A stretch of DNA of 60,000 nucleotides, from the NCBI GenBank assembly GCA_905221605.1, contig CAJNDS010002386.1:250001-310000 (forward strand). Reading direction: 5' to 3'. The number at the start of each line of letters is the position of its first letter. Position 1 is the stretch's first letter. Below are positions 53,401 to 60,000 of the stretch, in pieces. The notes beneath the pieces were generated by a model. It had not been told where the DNA came from and did no database searches. It worked only from the letters and a program-made list of their open reading frames with translations. The position numbers were made by a program, and so were the translations under genes. This DNA is from Symbiodinium natans. Lineage: Eukaryota; Sar; Dinophyceae; Suessiales; Symbiodiniaceae.

Positions 53401-56400
53401 CAGAACCAACTACTTCTTGCAATGAGCTCCATTTGAAAGCATCCATGCGACTAAGGTGCTGGTCAGCTCAACTTCGCGGAGAGCTATGATCCACAGGAGA
53501 GCCTGCCATAGCCTGTCGCCTCACTCTTCAACACTTCAACATGAGCCATGTCACTGCACTGTAATTGGCGTGTTGGCGTGGCCGTCTGCATCCCGGCCAC
53601 CCTTTCTCTCGAAACATGTTTAGTGTGGATGAGAAGGGCGAAGAAAGAAGGAATAGCAATAGTACTATTTGAGAAAAGGGGGATTTGAATGTCTTGGCCG
53701 GACGTGGCACAGAAGTATCAGTGGATTCACAAAGTAGGGGAGCCATGACCGCATTGGGTGATCGTGAATAGAGCGTGTGGCAAAACTCTGCGTAGAGGGA
53801 GTTGTAGTTGCCCGACATTGCTCCTGCATTGTAGCGCATGATTTGATAGTCAAATCTTCCGCAAGAGCATCCCAAAACCAGGGCAGGAGTTATCAACACA
53901 CAAGAAACTCAAGAAACAGGCAGGCTCACGAGTGACTTCCTGCAGGAAACGAGGTGGGACATGCTTCCACCCATGCTGGCAAGACGCGTTGTCAGCTTGG
54001 CCCTGAGTGGAACTTCTGTGCAATCCAACTTGCATATTTCTGTGTGTATATATGTATGTATACATGTGTGTGTGTGTGCGTGTGTGCACTTGTTCACGTG
54101 CACGTGTGCGTGCATGTGCATGTGTCTGTGTCAGCCCTGATACCATGGGTTGGCATCTTTGATCTTCCGACTCAGACTGCGAGAGTTTCCGTATCGACAT
54201 GTCTCAGCAGGTGTGTGTGTGTGTGTGTGCGTGTGTGGCTGAAGGTGCCGCAGAAGTTATTTGTGGCAAGCTGTATGTTTTCGGCAGCGAGGCTTGGGGA
54301 GGGTCAGCTGTTTTCGCAGGTTTCCGGAACATGGCAACAGTGTCAGAGCAACTACCAGAATCAGCCAGCTTCGCTCCAAAGATCACTTGATCGGGGGAGG
54401 GGGACTGTAGCCGAAGTGCCGAGTCTGCAGATCCTCTGATTCCTGGCAGGATGATGCCAGGGTTGTCAGCTCGGTCGAGAGCCGCGGCCTTCATTGCATC
54501 AGTTTAAAGTTGTGAGAAGACTTTCGAATTGCAACAGGAGCCCGCTATTCCAATAACGCTGAGGCTACGATCCCCGGTGTGCACTCTGGGAGGCCCTTTC
54601 ATTGTTCCTCTTTCACATTGTAAAAAGTGTGCCGTTTCATGCAAGTCATGCAAGTCGAAGTGTTCGAAAGAGTTGCAGGGGTTCAGGACTTCGATCAGTT
54701 TAAGGGACAGAGGGTGGCCGCGAATCTGTGGACAACCGATGGAGAACTCTTGCCCATTGGGGGGGTCTTTGCCTGCCAGACTCGCCCTTTGTAAGATGTC
54801 TAAGTTGGACGCGGCTTGTCACAAGATGACATGGACGCTCCTCCCTGCCTCCCCGCAAATGTCGTTGTGGGCCTGCCAATGTGTCATGGCGAGTGTCAAC
54901 CTCAGTCAATTCCAGCCCTTTGCTAAGCAAGAACTGTGAACAGCATAACGGTGCCAAAGATGTATCAGAGCGTCGTGCTGCATCGGCTGCATCCCCCTAC
55001 TGCATTCCAAAGGATCTCTAATCGATCTGCAAGCTTCGTCACCTTCGCAGTTGCCGTCCAACTTCCGATTCTGATCCAGATTGGTGGGCTGCTGGGAGTT
55101 GTGGAAAGAGGTGCCGGTGGCTGCCAGAACCGGCATAGCCAGTTGAGAGGTGAAAAAGAACTTTGTACAGGAGTTCAGATGCATCCTTGGGCCTGATCCG
55201 CACAGGTTTTTTGTGCCTCGACCGCGTATGTATGCGAATTAATTTCTGCGTGTTTTCCTTCCGTGCAGGCAACTTGGTTGCGCAAGAAGGTGTAAGATTA
55301 GCCTGAGATCATCTAAAATCCAGCACATCTCGCATCGGTTTAGGAAGGTTTCGCTTGTGGTCGAGCCAAAACCCTGAGCTTTTGTGCGATGGTTGTCCAA
55401 GATCATTCCACGCTTATTCTTCACGGCTCAGTTGTTGAAGGCTCTACCGCCGATGCAGTCTCGTCGTGTTGGAGCCGCTGCCACTTTTCTTTCAGAATTT
55501 GGGCTGAGCTTGGTCGATCCTTGCAGACTCCATGGTGTGCTGTGAGAGTGACTGAGTGTCATTGCTAAGGCCGCTTCGGTTGCGGGCTGCTTCTACGTTT
55601 GTGGGGGATGGGATGGACGTCAGATGGCGCCCAAGAGGTTAAGCTGCAGAGCGCAATTCCTGAGTAACTTTGATATGATTCGTTTGCGGTGTCGTGAAGT
55701 TTGCTAAGGCGTCTCGACTCCGCTGAGCGATACAATCCTGCAACGGCAGCCCTTGCCTCAGGGTGCCATCAGCAGAAGTTTCATGAGAATCTCAGAACGC
55801 ACCTTCGGCGCGTGAGAGGCAGCCTCGATTTCTGATGGATCATGAATCGTGTGCTAAGCTAGGCCAATGCTCTTTCTGCATCCTACATGAATGCCTTGTG
55901 GCTGTGGCCTAGGCATGGGAGGCTCTGCCGCCCATGAGTGAGAGGTGCCGCTGCTGAATCCAAGAAGAGTTGTTTCAGATGCATGTTGCATGTTGCCTCA
56001 TAAGGAGAGATCGAGCTGCAATCGCAACCATCGCTGGCCGGCTTTACGTGCAGCCCCCAGGGCAGCGTTCGGCAGTTGTAGAAAAAAGGACCCAGATAAG
56101 AGGCCAATTTTCTAGAAAGCTGACCATTTAGGATCTGGTAGCTTGCAGACCTGGCAGGCCTTTCACGGGGCTGCACGGATGATCCTATCTTGAAACTCCA
56201 GGTCTGCGGAGGTTTCGATGGTGATGCGGATCTGAGGCCATCTGCATCACTTACAGTTCAGAGAACAGGATCAGTGAGTAGACATTCGTAAGAAGTCGCG
56301 GTCACGTATCGTCGCATCCTGTCGAGCGAAGGACTGCGGAATGCTTCGATCCCAGCTCTGGTCGCTGGCTGACTTTGCCCCCAATGCAAGAGAGGCACAT

Positions 56401-59110
56401 GGAAGAGCTGAAAAGCCCTCGCAAGACCGCATGACAAGGCTTTTGAGGCAGTTGCGTTTTCCTTCCGAATACACCCTGCTGCACAGTCGCATACCACCTT
56501 GGGCACTTGGGCTCACGGTTCCCCTTGCAACAGGCGCTCCAGCGCTGTGGCGGTGGCGGCTCTCACGTAGAGAAGAAAAGCATCTTATGCCTTGCGATCT
56601 GTCATAGAATGTGGCTCGAGTTTCATATGTAAGCGTTGCGTTAATCTCTGCTCGCGCCGGCCTGCTCAACTTATCCGGGAGGTGCATGGATGGTTGCGTT
56701 CCGTGGCAGAGCACCACTGCTAGCACAATTCAGTACGAAAGCATATTTACTGTATATATATATATACGTCGTTCTCTTACCAGCAAAGGCAGGATCTTGC
56801 TGCTAGCAACGCCAGCAACATTAACGTCTCTGGACTGTATAAGCATTATTTGCACAGTCATCAAGCAAAACTTGATACATGAGACTCAGATTTGTCAGAG
56901 TAGTGGTCGGATACGTGTTTCTCTTGGGGTCGCACCCGACGGCCAAGGTCGGGGACATCTCCTCACACATCGTGTCATGCATCTTTTGACCGATTTTGAA
57001 GGACTCGGCTTTCAGAGTCGAGAACCGCTCCTCGGAGCGCCATGTCTGATGAGTGTTGCCGGCGAAGTTTACAGCACACCATCGCTGGGTCAATGACAGC
57101 GCCGAAAGCGCTTTGCACTTCAATTCTGTTCAATTCTGCACCTTTTGTTGCTGTCTCTTGCTGCTTACTATTTCATTCTTCTCACTCTGTGATGCGCTTA
57201 GACGATCTTGGACACTTCCAGGTCTGCTCGCGGGCTCCTCGAGCAGGCTTGGGAACATGTGTCTCCGCAAGTAACATTCCGTTGTTCCCTATTCGCATCA
57301 GGCCATGGTGGTGGCCTTTCCGCAGCAAGATCCGAAGGCCTGCTTACGGCTTTTTTGCGGCATGCCTTGCGCCACTTCGTGTAAGTGGGTGAGCCGACCC
57401 ACTGCGGGGTGCGTTGGTTGAGTCGACCCGCCTTGGAGCTTGAAAACTAACACAAAAGCGGCGATCTGTTTTTAGGGTTGGCAAGAGACCTATGCATTGA
57501 CCGGCCGTAGCTTGGCCGTGGGGAATTCCCATATTCAACTAATGTGTTTCGAGGTTGGTGGGACGGTGGGACGGTTGCGTCGGCAGTAGTGCGGCGGTTT
57601 GGACGGTGGCGCTGGAGGCTAAGGGGTTAGGTGATTCAGGATTCAGGCCCCGATCCTCCATATCATGACATTGGAGTTGCTGTCTTCGGGTTGGGGGTCC
57701 GTCCTGGAACCCAACCTCACACGGACCTCGCGACACCCCGCGTGGGCCGCACGCAGCGCCACGTTCAACACCTGTGATTGAAACTCAGGCTTTGGCTTTG
57801 TGGCGTCATTCTGCCCCGCCCCTCTAATGCTGACCTTGTACAAGTGCGTTTTCTGCTTTACAGGTTGTAAGTTATAAGTTGGGAGTAGCGCACTCTGTAC
57901 GCACATCGCGTGTTCTGGCACACGCAAGGTACGTGAGTGTACTTGGGGATAGGCATGGACAGCGTGACAGCGTCAACAAATCAATCGTGTCGTTTTCTAT
58001 CCACATGTAACATGCCATGCACCCTTTTTGATTCAGCGGGGTTCCGCTGGAATGGCCGTTCACTAGGATTCGTGGCACCAATGTGGCTCCTGTCAGTCAT
58101 TGCATGCGTAGAGTGACTTCATTCAAATCCCACGTGCGCTGGGGGTGGTGTGACATCATGCCGCCTGGGTTGACACATCCCCGCTGCTGCTGCGAGGAAT
58201 GCTGCAATTTGGATTGGATTCAACAGCTGAATCATGTGACTCTGTATATATCTGATAAATATTCCTGTAGCTTTACCTCGCAGATTGACGCAGCCTGCTT
58301 GAAGCGTAAAAGGAATTGGGAACGGCGCTGAAACCTAAGAGTGAGAACTGCAGATGAGGTCGCAGGAGAAGGAGTAGGGAATCCTCAGATGAGAAGGAGT
58401 GGAGATAGCAAACACGGCTGAGTTTCGAGATGCTTGGATCAGAGACAGAGACACAAACTTGAAACCGGTCGTGTCTAGAATCTGGAACCATTGATCGTCT
58501 AGAATGTGTTAATCACTCGCCTAAAGCTGCGGAATCCCACTGCTTCAAGCATTTCTGACACAACTTCCGGTTCAGCTTTCTTCGTGCGTCCGGAGGTGTG
58601 CCAAGTGAGCGGTGGCCTCAGAAATTCCAACTCTGAATCACGTTTTGCTATCTGCTAGCTTGCATGCTTGTCATATCTTGTCATGCTACAAGACGCAAGT
58701 AGGAAGCACATGCCTCTTTAAGCCTCGGCAAGGCTTTCGCGCCGGAGTGCCCATGCTATTTTTTCAGACAGCCGGCCTCTCTGACAAGCCCGATCAGTAC
58801 GGAGCAGAGCCAAGCGAGAAGGATAAGGAAAACATTCGTGAGGCTTCTCTGGAGACTGGCCAGATGCGGTTGGGCTGCTTTCTGAGATGACCGTGCATGA
58901 CCACAGATCAGCTCATGGCTTTGTAGCGCGTAGCTTGTATAAATGATGTTGGGTTTTTCAGTCCGTGTCCAGGCGAAAGAAAAAGCTTGGATCTGAGAAA
59001 AGCAGGCCTCACACATGGAGATTCGAAGACATTCGCCAAGCAACCACAGGTGTGCGGCTGTTGGGATTGGAAATGTTTGCCCGTTGCCGCAGGCAAGGTC
59101 GTGTCTGATG
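50275..59110 (+). CDS. Kelch-repeat protein, many tiny exons (partial)
   Basis: Kelch blades fold into a beta-propeller that binds partner proteins. The repeat pieces here occur in fixed order on the + strand: GKLYVCGGWDG (strands with the GG pair), then SSVECFDP, then WEPLPPM. Recognisable pieces lie at 50598, 51392, 51545, 52115, 52229, 52345, 52598, 53305, 53466, 54250, 55559, 55713, 56005/56202, 56332, 57040 and 59050. Each half-blade is a separate exon of about 40-90 bp. Later pieces (54250, 57040, 59050) are degenerate, with the GG replaced or reduced. The 50275-50460 segment (LSDVPICRLRLSSRQF) is placed where an F-box could stand but is not convincing. Neither the start codon nor the end was found. 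It may be a functional gene, or it may be decaying at its 3' end. Confidence 0.75.
50580..50670 (+). CDS. Kelch exon, degenerate (GHIYVHGGY)
   Basis: It reads YPGHIYVHGGYAWSPELWNV, with the GG pair and preceding beta-strand of a kelch blade. Confidence 0.5.
51379..51440 (+). CDS. Kelch exon: WEPLPPM half-blade
   Basis: It follows TTGTAG and reads AFGDCWEPLPPMSDRRAVAW, the conserved Trp strand and turn. Confidence 0.7.
51545..51600 (+). CDS. Kelch exon: GKLYVCGGWDG half-blade
   Basis: It follows GACAGAG and reads VAADVVAGKLYVCGGWDGE. The donor is GTGCCT. Confidence 0.8.
52115..52420 (+). CDS. Kelch exons: next blade
   Basis: Three pieces are present. LSQVERRSPEG is at about 52111-52143. CWEQLPPMLERLC is at about 52229-52267. 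SHPAVATLCGKLYVSGGFDG is at about 52349-52410. The donor after FDGAE may be non-GT. Confidence 0.7.
52598..52640 (+). CDS. Kelch exon: SLSSVECFDPSTSSW
   Basis: It follows TTGGCAG and has a GTGTTG donor within the Trp codon. It carries the ECFDP turn typical of the blade centre. Confidence 0.75.
53305..53510 (+). CDS. Kelch exons: AKLYICGGFDG and FAESYDP
   Basis: VVMAAKLYICGGFDGATGR lies at about 53306-53362. LNFAESYDPQES lies at 53466-53501 after GGTCAG. Confidence 0.7.
54063..54238. repeat. GT-rich microsatellites in the kelch gene
   Basis: (GT)n-like runs lie at 54063-54125 and 54211-54238, the second directly before a degenerate kelch exon. Confidence 0.85.
54252..54315 (+). CDS. Kelch exon, GG pair lost (GKLYVFGSEAWGG)
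   Basis: It reads EVICGKLYVFGSEAWGGS. The usual CGG is FGS. A GT microsatellite lies immediately upstream (54211-54238). Confidence 0.6.
55559..55765 (+). CDS. Kelch exons: CFYVCGGWDG and LDSAERYNP
   Basis: IAKAASVAGCFYVCGGWDGR ends at AAGAG|GTTAAG (55637/55638). LDSAERYNPATAA starts at 55713. Confidence 0.75.
56005..56268 (+). CDS. Kelch exons split inside the LY|VCGG motif
   Basis: RAAIATIAGRLY ends at 56047 before GTGCAG. A 154-bp intron (56048-56201) ends in CTCCAG. VCGGFDGDADLRPSASL follows from 56202. The join restores GRLYVCGGFDGD exactly. Confidence 0.8.
56332..56410 (+). CDS. Kelch exon: AECFDP to LPPM
   Basis: TAECFDPSSGRWLTLPPMQE joins the blade centre and the Trp strand in one exon, unlike upstream blades where they are separate. 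The acceptor is GCGAAG. Confidence 0.75.
57005..57130 (+). CDS. Kelch-like remnant (AGEVY; NDSAESALHFN)
   Basis: LLGAPCLMSVAGEVY stops short of a GG motif. A second frame gives NDSAESALHFN, reminiscent of SSAERFDP. It is either a decayed blade or exons I cannot join. Confidence 0.35.
57131..59049. other. Unassigned, presumed intronic
   Basis: AWEHVSPQ at about 57248 may be a degenerate Trp strand. No other kelch piece is seen. Confidence 0.35.
59050..59110 (+). CDS. Kelch-like exon, degenerate (VCGCWDWKC)
   Basis: It starts immediately after AACCACAG, the same boundary as at 56202 (intron before VCGG), and reads VCGCWDWKCLPVAAGKVV. Confidence 0.45.
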
Positions 59111-59602
59111 AGGAAAAGGCCAGACCACATGAACGTCGGCGAATAGCGTTTCGCCCCCTAAGCGTCGTATGCTTGCAGTGAACACTGACTGGAATCACTA
59201 TATCGGGGTGCAGGGTATAACAGTTCATGCACGGTGGTGCTGAATAGCGTGTTCTACCATGCTGTTAATGAAGTGCTCGGGGAGCTCGTGCTATTGCGCT
59301 GTCGCACCATGACCATGTTGGTCATTGTCGTGAGATTGCGACTGCTGGGAGGATGGCAATCTCACACTTGGACGTTTATTTGAGTCCTTTGTGCAGGTGT
59401 CCATCCTCTCCAAAGCTAGAGCCGGACAGCCGCCTCATCTCATAGCTTGCTGCCCAGCGCGATGAAGCGGACGCATGGAGGATCGTGGGGGCAACGTGGG
59501 GCATGCTGGCCATTTTGTCCTTTTTGGCCTGATCAGTTTGAACAGAAGACCGCAGGTACGGTCATTTGCTCTGAGGATGCGGGCATGTGGCATGTAGCGC
59601 TG

Positions 59603-59698
59603 ACCGCAACTGCCACATACACTGTCACGACAATGCCCAGGTTGACTTACACATTGACGATACCTCCGAGATCAGCATGTGGACGAAGGTGCGCCCTT
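59603..59698 (+). CDS. Candidate exon, unknown
   Basis: It reads NCHIHCHDNAQVDLHIDDTS and then EISMWTK before GTGCGC. It may start another gene or continue the kelch gene. Confidence 0.35.
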
Positions 59699-59918
59699 CT
59701 AATCTATTTGTGTGTATGTGTGCGTGTTTATGCTTGCATGCGTGCGCATCTTTGGGATTTGAAGCTTTTGCGGTCCTTCGAAGTTGCCAACAACATCTGC
59801 TGTTGCGCGAGTGCTTCTACTGAGTCAGTATGTGCAATGTATGTACTGAGCGTTTTCGGAGAGTTTTTCGCGAGTGAGAAATAATGAACGCAGGGAAGGA
59901 GTCTTTGTCAAAGTGCAG

Positions 59919-60000
59919 AGGCCCTCCAGACGGTGCTGAAGGGCACGGAGGCGCTCGCCCAAATTAGCTCCGCACTGACAAACAAGGCTGAGGCCAAGGC
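59919..60000 (+). CDS. Candidate exon running off the window
   Basis: It follows AGTGCAG and reads ALQTVLKGTEALAQISSALT and then NKAEAKA, an Ala/Leu-rich amphipathic helix. It is truncated by the window edge. Confidence 0.4.

Overview
The window looks like nuclear DNA of a dinoflagellate, most likely a symbiodiniacean-type alga. This is inferred from gene style rather than from a marker gene. Coding sequence is scattered in short exons of about 40-350 bp. Several introns appear to use GC or other non-GT donors. Every gene I recognise lies on the + strand. TTTAGGG/CCCTAAA telomere-type motifs are scattered internally, tandem repeats are abundant, and the recognisable products (an EF-hand 4-domain-type ion channel, a kelch-repeat protein, a secreted Cys-rich repeat protein) are typical of these genomes. 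I saw no rRNA, tRNA or CRISPR array.

Layout. 0.5-0.85 kb: possible exons of a gamma-tubulin-complex-like protein. 2.0-2.34 kb: a small inverted-repeat element. 2.39-12.94 kb: a head-to-tail array of three copies of one DNA transposon (971, 4611 and 4948 bp), each bounded by C/G-tract terminal inverted repeats. The full element carries two + strand genes: a four-exon P-loop NTPase (691 aa in my gene model) and an ISXO2/IS1595/Merlin-type transposase (412 aa). Copy 1 keeps only the transposase catalytic half. Copy 2 has an intact transposase and a broken NTPase. Copy 3 has an intact NTPase and a frameshifted transposase. This two-gene element is the best candidate in the window for something not well described.

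13-16.6 kb: C-tracts, degenerate telomere-like sequence, no firm gene. 16.6-24.0 kb: a voltage-gated cation-channel gene (voltage-sensor, pore and EF-hand exons). One large intron holds ten copies of a 190-bp satellite, and one small intron has a GC donor and an 11-bp direct repeat, as expected of an introner-type insertion. 25.57-30.51 kb: a 65-bp satellite of about 70 units, interrupted by a ~490-bp element that recurs in inverted orientation at 31.32-31.80 kb, next to a retroelement relic. 31.99-32.05 kb: an interstitial telomere-type tract. 32-44 kb: low gene density, with a few isolated exon candidates. 44.65-48.5 kb: a secreted protein with a signal peptide and repeated Cys-containing extracellular domains. 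50.3-59.1 kb: a kelch-repeat gene in which each half-blade is a tiny exon. 59.6-60 kb: further exons running off the edge.

Exon boundaries were read by eye from frame, GT/GC-AG signals and motif continuity. Those of the transposon NTPase gene are checked base by base. The others should be taken as approximate.
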